Source of the DNA: Acinetobacter venetianus RAG-1 = CIP 110063
GTDB lineage: Bacteria; Pseudomonadota; Gammaproteobacteria; Pseudomonadales; Moraxellaceae
NCBI RefSeq assembly: GCF_000368585.1
Contig: NZ_KB849556.1
Coordinates: 143,586-207,585 of the forward strand
Length of the DNA stretch: 64,000 bases
Reading direction: 5' to 3'
Part shown: in pieces, positions 27,360 to 36,900 of the stretch
How the letters are laid out: each line of letters begins with the position of its first letter
Numbering within the stretch: the stretch's first letter is position 1
Made by a program: the position numbers and the translations under genes
The notes under the pieces: model-generated
Databases searched by the model: none
Told to the model about the DNA's origin: nothing
The model's input: only the letters and a program-made list of their open reading frames with translations

Positions 27360-28979
27360 TTATTTCGCCATACGCCATAGCGCTAAAAGACTACTTAACA
27401 CGATAAGAATAATCGATACAAACCAAGGTGTAATAATCGCAATGGTAAGTAAAATCAACATGATGCTGCCAAAAATCCAACTGCGGCGTTGTTGATGTTG
27501 CATTTGCAGGCGCATTTGTTGAATTTCTCGCAATTGTTTGTCATGCCATGCAGACTGATTTTTTAATCCATTTAAACTGTCGATGATCAGGCTTGGTAAG
27601 TCTTGAGCACCGAGTAATAAATCAGGAATCTGTTGTCCGATTTCTTTGACATTTTTAACGGGGTTCATATTGGCTTTGACCCATTCTGTCAGAATCGGTT
27701 TTGCCAGTTTCCAAATATCAAGCTGAGGATAAAGGTCTGTGCCTAAACCTTCAACATGCACCAATGTCTTGAGGAGTAACATCAATTGCGGTGGAATTTC
27801 CAAGTGGAAACGACGCGCAATATCCATGACTTGAATCAAGATGCCTGCAAAATCCAGTTGATCCATCGGTTTTGAAACCATAGGACCGACTGTACGACGC
27901 ATTTCACGAGCCAGAGTATCTTGATCTGTACCCGGTGGAATCCAACCTGCTTGATGCACGATTTGAATCAATTGCATGAAGTTGCTATTCATCACAGCAA
28001 GCAACATGCGTGCAACGGTCATTTGATCATGTTTAGACAATTCACCCATGATGGCACAATCCAGCGCAATAAAGCGTGGATTACTTGGGTTAATCGTTTC
28101 AACGAAAACATTCCCTGGATGCATATCTGCATGGAAAAAGTTGTCACGGAATACTTGGGTAAAGAAAATCGTCAGACCTTTTTCTGCGAGATCAGCACGA
28201 TCCATACCTAAACGATCAAATGTTGCCGTATCAGAGATAGGAACACCCGTGATCCGTTCCGCTACCATCACATCTTTACTGTCCATATAAACTTCAGGCA
28301 CATACATCATGCTTGAACCTGTAAAGTAATGGCGCATACGGCGGGTATTGTCTGCTTCTAAGCTCAGATCAAGTTCATTTAAAATGATTTGACGATAATC
28401 TTGGATGATCTCTGATAAATGTAAGGCGCGTGCAGCTTCTACACGATTTTCTAACCAATCACCCAGCCATGCCAAGATTTCAAAATCTTGCAGAATCTGC
28501 CCCCGAATATCAGGGCGTGTGACTTTTACAACCACTTCACGGCCATCATGCAAAGCCGCAGTATGTACTTGTGCAATAGATGCGGCAGCTAATGGTTGCT
28601 CATCGAAGCGTGAAAATAAGGTGCTGACATCTGCCTTAAGTGATTCTTGGATGCGTTGTTTAGCAAGTTGTGTATCGTAAGGTTTGACACGATCTTGTAA
28701 TAATACCAACTGAGATAAGACTTCAGGTGGAATCAAATCTCGGCGTGTTGATAATAATTGACCCAGCTTAATTGCAAGTGGGCCCATTTCTTCCAAAGCT
28801 TCCTTGAGCTTCAGTGGATTTTTCTTTTCTCGACTCGACCAAGCAGCGGGGTGCATTTTAATAACATTTAATGCATGACGCGCTTTAACAGGAAGTTCTT
28901 CCGCAGGGAACAAGGTGTCAAGGCGATAATGTGCAGCAATACGCCAGAGTTCGTGTAACCGTTTAACATGCGGAATCAT
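27360..28979 (-). CDS. ubiB: Ubiquinone biosynthesis regulatory kinase-like protein UbiB
   Basis: ABC1/ADCK-family atypical kinase-like ATPase needed for coenzyme Q synthesis, membrane-anchored by C-terminal helices. It has the family KxGQ motif in AIKLGQLLSTRRDLIPPE (about 69-86), the Ala-rich loop AAASIAQVHTA (about 130-140), catalytic HADMHPGN (about 285-292) and two C-terminal hydrophobic helices (about 495-535). Length 539 matches E. coli (546). Third gene of ubiE-ubiJ-ubiB. Confidence 0.95.
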   Translation of the reverse strand: MIPHVKRLHELWRIAAHYRLDTLFPAEELPVKARHALNVIKMHPAAWSSREKKNPLKLKEALEEMGPLAIKLGQLLSTRRDLIPPEVLSQLVLLQDRVKPYDTQLAKQRIQESLKADVSTLFSRFDEQPLAAASIAQVHTAALHDGREVVVKVTRPDIRGQILQDFEILAWLGDWLENRVEAARALHLSEIIQDYRQIILNELDLSLEADNTRRMRHYFTGSSMMYVPEVYMDSKDVMVAERITGVPISDTATFDRLGMDRADLAEKGLTIFFTQVFRDNFFHADMHPGNVFVETINPSNPRFIALDCAIMGELSKHDQMTVARMLLAVMNSNFMQLIQIVHQAGWIPPGTDQDTLAREMRRTVGPMVSKPMDQLDFAGILIQVMDIARRFHLEIPPQLMLLLKTLVHVEGLGTDLYPQLDIWKLAKPILTEWVKANMNPVKNVKEIGQQIPDLLLGAQDLPSLIIDSLNGLKNQSAWHDKQLREIQQMRLQMQHQQRRSWIFGSIMLILLTIAIITPWFVSIILIVLSSLLALWRMAK

Positions 28980-28991
28980 ATAAAATCTTAC

Positions 28992-29672
28992 CTAGTCTTG
29001 AGTGGTTTGCTTTTGTTGGTTGAATTGAGTTTGTAACTGTTGCAATTGAGCTTCGAGTCGATCTAATGATTGATTAAGTTGTCGCGTCTCTCGATTGAGA
29101 TCATCCATTTGCCAACGAGGAGCAAATAGACCGCTATCTTCTTTTAAGGCGTCTTCAACAAAAAAAAGCTGACTTTGCAAAGAACGTTTTAGCTGCTGTG
29201 GTGCAAGCTGAATTTTACCTAGCTCATGTGCGAGTTGAGGGCCAATCCAAGGAGAGAGATGCGCAGCGAGATCAGGTTCAGCCTGCTGCATAATTCGCTG
29301 AATATCTTGTAGTAAGTGATAATCGCCTTGCAGCGGAATATTACCAATTTGATCCATATCACTGAGTAATAATTTGACCAGTTCCACTACATTTTTAACA
29401 TGTAATGTTGCGGTTGCATCTGTGATTTTCTGTTGAGGATCAAATGGACGCTGTTCAAAAATAGAGGGGCTTTGGCTTTGCCCTGTGACGGTTGGTTCTA
29501 AACGAACTTTATTTTCATCAAAAAACACATCAACTGAAAGTTGTGGACTGTCAATAACCACGCGTAACAGTTGACCTTGTAATTGATTGAGTTGAATGCG
29601 AGTAATCGCATCCAAGTCAATCACATGATGAATGAGTCGTTCAACCGCACCGAGTGCTAAAATCGACCACAT
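28992..29672 (-). CDS. ubiJ: Ubiquinone biosynthesis accessory factor UbiJ
   Basis: 226 residues with an SCP2-like lipid-binding N-terminal domain (about 5-105, containing NQLQGQLLRVVIDSPQLSV) and a C-terminal coiled coil (about 190-224, rich in Q/L). UbiJ helps organise the soluble Ubi complex that carries hydrophobic intermediates. Identity is supported by sequence and by position between ubiE and ubiB, as in E. coli. Confidence 0.9.
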   Translation of the reverse strand: MWSILALGAVERLIHHVIDLDAITRIQLNQLQGQLLRVVIDSPQLSVDVFFDENKVRLEPTVTGQSQSPSIFEQRPFDPQQKITDATATLHVKNVVELVKLLLSDMDQIGNIPLQGDYHLLQDIQRIMQQAEPDLAAHLSPWIGPQLAHELGKIQLAPQQLKRSLQSQLFFVEDALKEDSGLFAPRWQMDDLNRETRQLNQSLDRLEAQLQQLQTQFNQQKQTTQD

Positions 29673-29696
29673 TGCAAATTCCTTAACGTCAAAACT

Positions 29697-30638
29697 TTAA
29701 AGTTTGAATCCGCGGTGAACCGCAACGATACCACCTGTTAAGTTGTGATAGTCACAGCTTTGGAAGCCCGCATTTTCCATCATGCCTTTTAAAGTACGCT
29801 GATCTGGGTGCATACGAATCGATTCAGCAAGGTATTTATAGCTTTCAGAGTCATTTGCAACGAGTTTACCCATGATCGGAAGTGCCGTGAATGAGTAAAG
29901 GTCATACAATTTAGAAAATGGTTCAAACACTGGTTTTGAAAATTCAAGTACCAATAAACGGCCACCTGGCTTCAGCACGCGATACATCGCTTGTAGTGCC
30001 GCATCTTTATCCGTCACGTTACGAAGACCAAAACTAATAGTCACTAAATCAAAACTATTGTCTGCAAATGGTTCTAATGTTTCTGCGTTGGCAAGAACGA
30101 AATCAACGTTGGTGCAGCCCGCATCAATCAGGCGATCACGACCAACATTTAACATTGATTCATTAATGTCAGAAAGAACAACGTGTCCTTGTGGACCGAC
30201 TTCACGGCTAAATACTTTGGCAAGGTCACCTGTACCGCCTGCAATATCAAGGACATGTTGCCCACGACGAACGCCAGACATGTTGATCGCAAAACGTTTC
30301 CAAAGGCGATGAATACCAAATGACATCAAATCATTCATGATGTCGTATTTGCTTGCAACTGAGTGGAAAACTTCTGCAACTTTTTGGGCTTTATCATCAC
30401 TGCTTACAGTTTGATAGCCGAAGTGTGTAGTTTCTCCAACATTACCTGTATTCGCACCGCGAGGTAGATTGTATTTTGGAATCGCACCTGTTGGTGTAGA
30501 CGCAATATTTTGTTGTAAAGATTGTTGCTGACCTTGAGGTGTGCCTTGAGGAAGCGGTGCGCTTAGGAATGGGCTAACTTTGTCTGAACTTTGAGTTTGC
30601 TCAACTTCTTGGGTAGGCTGTTGGTTTTCGTTAGACAT
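29697..30638 (-). CDS. ubiE: Ubiquinone/menaquinone C-methyltransferase UbiE
   Basis: SAM-dependent methyltransferase that C-methylates the demethoxybenzoquinol ring in ubiquinone synthesis. The conserved body begins at TTHFGYQTV (about residue 70). SAM-binding motif [13 protein letters not shown] (about 125-136) and [14 protein letters not shown] follow. The first ~62 residues form a Gln/Pro/Thr-rich, probably disordered extension absent from the 251-residue E. coli enzyme; the whole protein has 313. First gene of ubiE-ubiJ-ubiB. Confidence 0.95.
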   Translation of the reverse strand: MSNENQQPTQEVEQTQSSDKVSPFLSAPLPQGTPQGQQQSLQQNIASTPTGAIPKYNLPRGANTGNVGETTHFGYQTVSSDDKAQKVAEVFHSVASKYDIMNDLMSFGIHRLWKRFAINMSGVRRGQHVLDIAGGTGDLAKVFSREVGPQGHVVLSDINESMLNVGRDRLIDAGCTNVDFVLANAETLEPFADNSFDLVTISFGLRNVTDKDAALQAMYRVLKPGGRLLVLEFSKPVFEPFSKLYDLYSFTALPIMGKLVANDSESYKYLAESIRMHPDQRTLKGMMENAGFQSCDYHNLTGGIVAVHRGFKL

Positions 30639-30799
30639 TGTGTTCTCCTAAACTTTTTGCTCTAGCGGCACGAATCAGCATGCATGATGACAGATTTTGT
30701 AATTTTTTACAGGGCTTAGCATATCATTGTTGTGAATAATATACAGAAAGTCACGATCTCAAAAGTATTTTCATTTTGGTTTTTTGAGTTCTTAAATAA

Positions 30800-30826
30800 A
30801 AATCCCTCTTAAGCGAAGAGGGATTT
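30800..30826 (-). terminator. Terminator after the FFLEELY-like gene
   Basis: AAATCCCTCTT/AAGAGGGATTT (11-bp perfect stem, AAGCG loop). On the minus strand the hairpin is followed by TT(A)-rich sequence. It lies just past the stop of the 235-residue protein gene. Confidence 0.8.
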
Positions 30827-30837
30827 GAGTAACGAGT

Positions 30838-31545
30838 TTATGCACGAAATGGATCAGGGTGGCCTGCATGTACTTTGTCGATTATCTCACGCTCTTTTTC
30901 GGTAAATGATTTGATAAATACCGCGGCTGATTTCATCGGTTTCATTGCGGCAAAGCCTTCTTGGATGAATTCATACATTTGATCGAATTGATATTTATGT
31001 GCAATACCTTTACACATTTTAAAGGCGGCAAACATCATGGTTGAACGCATGTATTTATCAAGTGTTTGACCCAGTTCATCCAGTAAGTGAAGCTGTTCAT
31101 AACGAGCCTCACCTTGATCAAGTTTCACAAGGGTCTGACGCATGATGTCATCAGTCAATGCCGTTTCTAATGGATAATCTTCCAAAAGTTGCATTGCAAC
31201 TTGCTCATCCAGTTGAGTTGCGAGGACTGCAAGGCTGACAGACTTGGTACCCGTTTTAATTGCATTTTCAGGGAGTAAGCTTTCTGCTTTATGAGCATAC
31301 TTTAATAGGCGTTCGATTTGCTGAGCCATAGCATCAAAATCAGGGCCGCCGTATAAACGATTGAGAAAATATTGCGCCATAAGTTGATTTTCTGGACGGG
31401 CAAAAAATTCTTCATGCGTTTGAGCAATACGCTCTTTCATCCATGCTTGTACTTCGTGCAGACGTTGGGCAATCGCTGGGTTTTGGTGATAGTTCAAAGA
31501 TTGGTATTGTAATAAAAGTTGATCAAATGCAGCGAGTTTTGACAT
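30838..31545 (-). CDS. FFLEELY-motif-like conserved protein
   Basis: 235 residues, helical, no signal peptide or membrane segment. The segment AQYFLNRLYGGPDF (about 55-68) resembles the FFLEELY motif that names a family of uncharacterised gammaproteobacterial proteins, here diverged to YFLNRLY. Function is unknown. I use the ATG at 31545 (MSKLAAF). The reading frame stays open 60 bases further upstream, but the extra residues look non-coding and a GAG lies seven bases before 31545. It stands alone, divergent from pap. Confidence 0.78.
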   Translation of the reverse strand: MSKLAAFDQLLLQYQSLNYHQNPAIAQRLHEVQAWMKERIAQTHEEFFARPENQLMAQYFLNRLYGGPDFDAMAQQIERLLKYAHKAESLLPENAIKTGTKSVSLAVLATQLDEQVAMQLLEDYPLETALTDDIMRQTLVKLDQGEARYEQLHLLDELGQTLDKYMRSTMMFAAFKMCKGIAHKYQFDQMYEFIQEGFAAMKPMKSAAVFIKSFTEKEREIIDKVHAGHPDPFRA

Positions 31546-31749
31546 GTTTGAACTCAAAGAAAATAAAACCATAAAATCATAGGCTGCATAATAACGAAGA
31601 ACCATGACAGCATAAACCGAAAATGTTTAACAATTGGTCACTGTTGTCATTCACTGATTTAACTCTACATAAACTGTACAAGGGTTCTGTAAAGCTCTAA
31701 ATCGATTTCATTATACTTATTCTTAATAATTAGCCATTTAGAATTAAAG

Positions 31750-33168
31750 ATGAGCGCACAACAACCAAAATTTGAAATACGAGATGAAGATGAACTGTCT
31801 TTAGATCTGATTGAAGCACAATACGCTTTAAAAGATAGTCGAGATAAGAAGAATGCCAAAAGTGTTCTGATTTTGGTCAGTGGCATTGAAATGGCGGGCA
31901 AGGGCGAGTCAGTCAAGCAATTGCGAGAATGGCTCGATCCGCGATATTTAAAAGTGAAGGCGGATGCTCCAACGCTGCTTTCATCGAACCAAGTATTTTG
32001 GCAGCCGTATACCCGATTTATTCCTGCCGAAGGGCAGATCGTGGTGATGTTTGGTAATTGGTACAGCGACCTACTTTCAACTGCGATGCATGTATCAAAA
32101 CCTTTAAATGAAGAGTTGTTTGATGCCTATGTTGAGCAGATGAGAGCTTTTGAGCATGACTTACAACACAACAATGTGCATGTAATTAAAGTTTGGTTTG
32201 ACTTGTCATGGAAATCATTACAGAAACGGTTAGATCAAATTGATGCTTCAGAACAGCACTGGCATAAATTACATGGTTTAGATTGGCGCAATAAAAAACA
32301 ATACGATACCTTGGCGAGTTTAAGTCAAAAATTTACAGATGATTGGTTTGTGATTGATGGTGAGGATGAAAAAGTAAGAGATCAATGCTTTGCACAATAT
32401 GTGTTGCAAACGTTGCGTGAGCTACCTGATCACCAAACCAAAATTACAGAAAAGTGGCAACAAGCTAAAGTTCCGAAAGCCTTACTTGAACCTTCCAAAG
32501 ACAGTTTAGATAAAGATGAATATAAGGAAGAGCTAAACAAACTGACCAAAAAAGTGGCTGATGCGTTGCGTTATGACGAACGTAAAGTGGTGGTGGCTTT
32601 TGAGGGAATGGATGCGGCTGGAAAGGGTGGTGCGATTAAGCGCATCGTAAAAAAACTCGATCCTCGTGAATATGAAATTCATAGTATTGCTGCACCTGAG
32701 CGTTATGAGTTACGTCGTCCTTATTTATGGCGCTTTTGGAGTAAGTTAAATGATAGTGGCAAGATCACAATTTTCGATCGTACATGGTATGGACGTGTTT
32801 TAGTTGAAAGAATCGAGGGCTTTGCCAGTGCTGTCGAATGGCAACGTGCTTATGACGAAATTAATCGTTTTGAACAAAGTGTTGTCGATAGCCAAACCGT
32901 ACTTGTGAAAATTTGGCTCGCCATTAGTAAAGATGAGCAAGCAGCGCGTTTTAAAGCGCGTGAACAAACGCCACATAAACGCTTTAAAATTACTGAAGAA
33001 GATTGGCGCAACCGTGAAAAATGGGATGATTATTTAAATGCGGCTGCGGATATGTTTGAACGAACGAATACTGATTACGCGCCGTGGTATGTGATTGCGA
33101 CTGATGATAAAAATACTGCAAGGATCGAAGTGCTGAAGGCAATTTTAAAACAGTTGAAAGCGGATTAA
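31750..33168 (+). CDS. pap: Polyphosphate:AMP phosphotransferase (PPK2 class II)
   Basis: Transfers phosphate from polyphosphate to AMP, giving ADP, so stored polyphosphate can feed the adenylate pool. The 472 residues hold two tandem PPK2 domains: first P-loop GIEMAGKGES (45-54), second EGMDAAGKGGAIK (about 285-297), followed by the lid motif FDRTWYGRVLVERIEGF. Class II two-domain enzymes of this length are known from A. johnsonii. The first domain lacks several acidic residues of the second and is probably non-catalytic. Monocistronic. Confidence 0.93.
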   Translation: MSAQQPKFEIRDEDELSLDLIEAQYALKDSRDKKNAKSVLILVSGIEMAGKGESVKQLREWLDPRYLKVKADAPTLLSSNQVFWQPYTRFIPAEGQIVVMFGNWYSDLLSTAMHVSKPLNEELFDAYVEQMRAFEHDLQHNNVHVIKVWFDLSWKSLQKRLDQIDASEQHWHKLHGLDWRNKKQYDTLASLSQKFTDDWFVIDGEDEKVRDQCFAQYVLQTLRELPDHQTKITEKWQQAKVPKALLEPSKDSLDKDEYKEELNKLTKKVADALRYDERKVVVAFEGMDAAGKGGAIKRIVKKLDPREYEIHSIAAPERYELRRPYLWRFWSKLNDSGKITIFDRTWYGRVLVERIEGFASAVEWQRAYDEINRFEQSVVDSQTVLVKIWLAISKDEQAARFKAREQTPHKRFKITEEDWRNREKWDDYLNAAADMFERTNTDYAPWYVIATDDKNTARIEVLKAILKQLKAD

Positions 33169-33210
33169 GCTTTCAACTGAAAGATATAAAAGCATTACGT
33201 TTAAAAGTGA

Positions 33211-33717
33211 TTAAGCCACAATGGTATTACGGCTTTTCTGCTGAATACGTTTTGCCAAGTTATAGCAATCTTGAATATGTGCTTCGGTAATTTTACGCAT
33301 CATGAAATAACCAAGGCTTGCTGCCACAAGTTGACCACCGAGAGGAATAAACTTGGTCACTTGTTTGGTCGCAATCTTGGTAAAAAAACCATTAAACGAT
33401 TTTTTCATCGCAGTACGTGCTACTACAAAACCTGAAAACTCAAAGCCACGTTTACGTAATTCATCCCAATGTACTTTCTTGGTTTCTGGGTCATAGACAC
33501 TGATATGTTCAGGTGCTAAGCCAAAGCGAGCATTCACATAAGGAATGATCTGGGTCAACATACCTAAATCGACCACAACATCAAAAAATGGAATAGGAAC
33601 AATCGCTGCACCTGCTGACCAATACGCACGCTTTTTTGTAAGCTCTAAACACTCTTCGCGGATTTGATCCAAGTTCAAGCTCGGATCAATTGAGTCAGGA
33701 ATTTTTTCAATTTTCAT
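33211..33717 (-). CDS. Hypothetical membrane-associated protein (DUF697/EcsC-like)
   Basis: 168 residues from the ATG at 33717 (MKIEKIPDS). Two amphipathic or hydrophobic stretches are seen: YWSAGAAIVPIPFFDVVVDLGML-like (about 33-55) and a Gly-rich one near 120-140 (FIPLGGQLVAASLGYFMM). The 'VPIPFFDVVVDLG' element recalls DUF697/EcsC-type proteins; this is pattern similarity only. The longer frame to 33753 lacks a ribosome-binding site. No functional context. Confidence 0.7.
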   Translation of the reverse strand: MKIEKIPDSIDPSLNLDQIREECLELTKKRAYWSAGAAIVPIPFFDVVVDLGMLTQIIPYVNARFGLAPEHISVYDPETKKVHWDELRKRGFEFSGFVVARTAMKKSFNGFFTKIATKQVTKFIPLGGQLVAASLGYFMMRKITEAHIQDCYNLAKRIQQKSRNTIVA

Positions 33718-33900
33718 AAAGTTATACCTAAAGTCTATCCCTCGATAGTACATTCAATCGTACTGAGTGGTGAATTTCAAAACAATTTTTTTATTTCCTT
33801 GTGTGTTTAACGTGACATAGTTCGATGAAGTTGTATAGTGATGATTGTGTACGGTTTCGTGCAACACAATGCTGATTTATTGACGAGGTTGTATTTACGC

Positions 33901-36900
33901 ATGGGGATTCATGTTATTCAAAGTCAACGCCTTGATGTGTTATTGCAAGGTGTGATGGCGTCAATTACTCAGCCGAGCAACTCGCCATTTCAAGTCTTTA
34001 AAACACAGCATTTTATTGTACCGAGTCCCGCGCAGGAGCAATGGCTCACGCAGAAAATTGCTGAACAACAAGGCATGACTGCCAATTATCAATTTCATCA
34101 ACGTATTCGCGGTTTTCAGTGGTACGCTTATCAACAAGTCTTAGAAAATAAAGAAAAAGTACGTAAAGCCAATATTCCTCGATTGATTTTAAAATGGCGC
34201 ATTCATCAAGCCTTACAACCCTTTATTCAAGCAGATCAAATCAGTCTAGCTGAAGATCATCCTTTATATTCAATCGTACAGCGTATTTACGATAGTGCTG
34301 ATCAACTACAACATGGCAAAGAGAAACAGCTAAAAAAACAAAGTATGTTGTATTGGGTAGCTGAGCAAGTCTCTCAACTGTTTAACAACTACATGATTTA
34401 TCGTGGGACTTGCCAACGTGCATGTGAGGGCGAGTGTACCTGTTCAGGTAATTGGTTATCGGCTTGGGGCAGAAACCAAGCCTTGAATATCGAACAACTC
34501 ATCTCAATCACAGATCAACAAACCTCGGCATTTAGCTTAGAGCAAACAGAAAAGCTCGAGGCATGGCAACGTTGGCTATGGCAGAACTATTTCCATGATG
34601 ACTTTGTCGAGATGCAGAGTATTGATGCTGACTTTTGGCATATTCTTGATCAACCGCACAAACGTGATCAAGCGTTAGCGCAACTGCCCAATCAGGTGAT
34701 TGTATTTACCATTTTGGATTTACCACCGAGCCAATTGCAGTTTTTACGCCGCTTAGGACAATATTTAGATGTGGTTATTTTGCACTATAACCCGTCTCAA
34801 GAGTATTGGGCGGATAGTGTCGATCCTTTGTGGAAGCAACGCTACGATTTAGGGGTGAAAGAGCGCTTTATTGCCAAAAATCCCAAAGCAACGGATGAGG
34901 AAATCACGGCGTTTTTTGAACAATTTACGCTGTTCTTTAATGCGCAAGCACGCGAGTCACGTCATCCTTTGCTGACTCGCTTAGGGAAGCAGGCGCGTGA
35001 CCATTTCTCTTTATTGTCCCAGCTTGCAACAGGTGAGGAAGGCAAGTGGGTGGATGCTTTTGTTGAGCAATTTCCTGAAACTTTATTAGGGAAAATCCAG
35101 TCTGATATTTTCTATCTCGCTGAACCTCAAGCTGCGCAATATGAACTTGCCATTGATGATCAATCGATTCAATTGCATGTTTGCCATTCCAGCTTACGTC
35201 AACTTGAGGTACTTAAAGAGCAATTGGTCAATTGGCTATCTCAGTCTGATGTCATGCCGCGTCGTCCAAGTGATGTGTTGGTTTTAACGCCAAATCTCGC
35301 TGAGCTAGAACCATTGATTCGTAGTGTATTTCCTGCGGTTGCCAATGATCAGGAAGTTTTTTTACCTGTCAAAATTGCAGGTGTCGCCCAGCTTGATGCT
35401 TTGAATGCTTGGCGTGCGGTGCTAGGTCGTTTGCAATTGACACAAGGTCGCTTTACCCAAGATGATTTCGCAGACTGGTTAAATTTATCTGCAACGCAAC
35501 AGCGCTATGGTTTGGATTATAGCCAAGCTCAACGAATGTTGGATTTACTCAATGATGCGGGCTTTAAGCGTGGTTTGGATGCAGAGCACCTGCAACAAAG
35601 TTTGAGTGAAACTGACCAAGACTATCGTTATAGTTTTAAATTCGCCTTAGATCGTTTGGCGCTAGGTATTGCAGTACCTGCGCATGTGATGGTGCAACAG
35701 ACGCTTAGTTATGCAATGGTTCAGTCTAGTGATTTTGAGCTGATTGGAATTTTGATTCAGATTTATCAAGATTTGTCCGCGCGACGACATTGGCTGATGG
35801 CACATGAACACGGTCAGCGTTTGCCTGTTGAGGCATGGTTAAAACGACTGAAAGGTGATGTGCAGGAGTTTGAGCAAGCGGAGATTGTCGCGTTAAAAGC
35901 TGTACGTGAAATCATCCAAAAGCAAGAGCGTATGCTGACTTTGGCCAGTTATTATGAAGATGCTGAAACTGAGCTGCGCCAAATTTCATTGCCATTGCCT
36001 TATATTATTGAAGAAATCCAACGAACTTTAGAAAGTCAGTCTGCACAGGTTGAGCCGACAGGACAAATCACCTTTAGTCAGATTGGGCAAATCCGTCCAA
36101 TTCCTTATCGCTTGATTGTGCTGTTGAATTTAGATACAGGTAAGTTCCCAAATCGAGACAGCCATATTCCTTTTGACTTAATGGATGAATTGCGTCAGCA
36201 ATTGGGTGATCGCTCTCGTTTAGAGGATGATCAAGGCGCATTTTTAGATGCAGTATTGTTAGCGCAGGAGCAATTGTGGCTGTTCTATAATGGTTTTGAT
36301 ATCAATGATGGTGAAGTGAGAGAGCCTTCAAGTGTGTTGCAAGGATTTCGAGATCATTTGGCGTTGATTGTTAAATCCCCCTCAGCACCCATGTATGAAA
36401 GGGAGGAGAGTGGGGAAGTTCCTCTCTTTATCAAAGAGGGGGTAGGGGAGATTTGTCCACCTCAACTTTATTCTCTCTATCATGTACACCGTTTGCAACC
36501 TTTTGATCCGCTCGGCTTTACCACGGATCGACCTGTACGTTTCCAAGATCAATGGTTTAAGGTTGCTTCACAGATTCAGAAAGCGAAAGGTGAACGACAG
36601 GCATGGGTGAATGCAGCCTATCCAGTTGAACAGAGTGAAATGACCATTTTGGAGAGTCAGCAATGGATTCAAGATGTGACCTTTCCAGCACGGCTATATT
36701 TAAAAACGCTAGGGGTGGAAAATTTAAGTGCTACTGAATTGGTCGATCTAGCCGAGCCTTTGTTATTAGATGGTCTAGGCAAATATGCGATTCGACATTT
36801 TTTACAGCAGCACGATGAAAAAGTTTCACCCAGCATCTTGCAAGATCAGTTGCCTGTCGGCAAGGTACTGCACAGTGCATGGCAGCAAAGCCGTTTAGAA

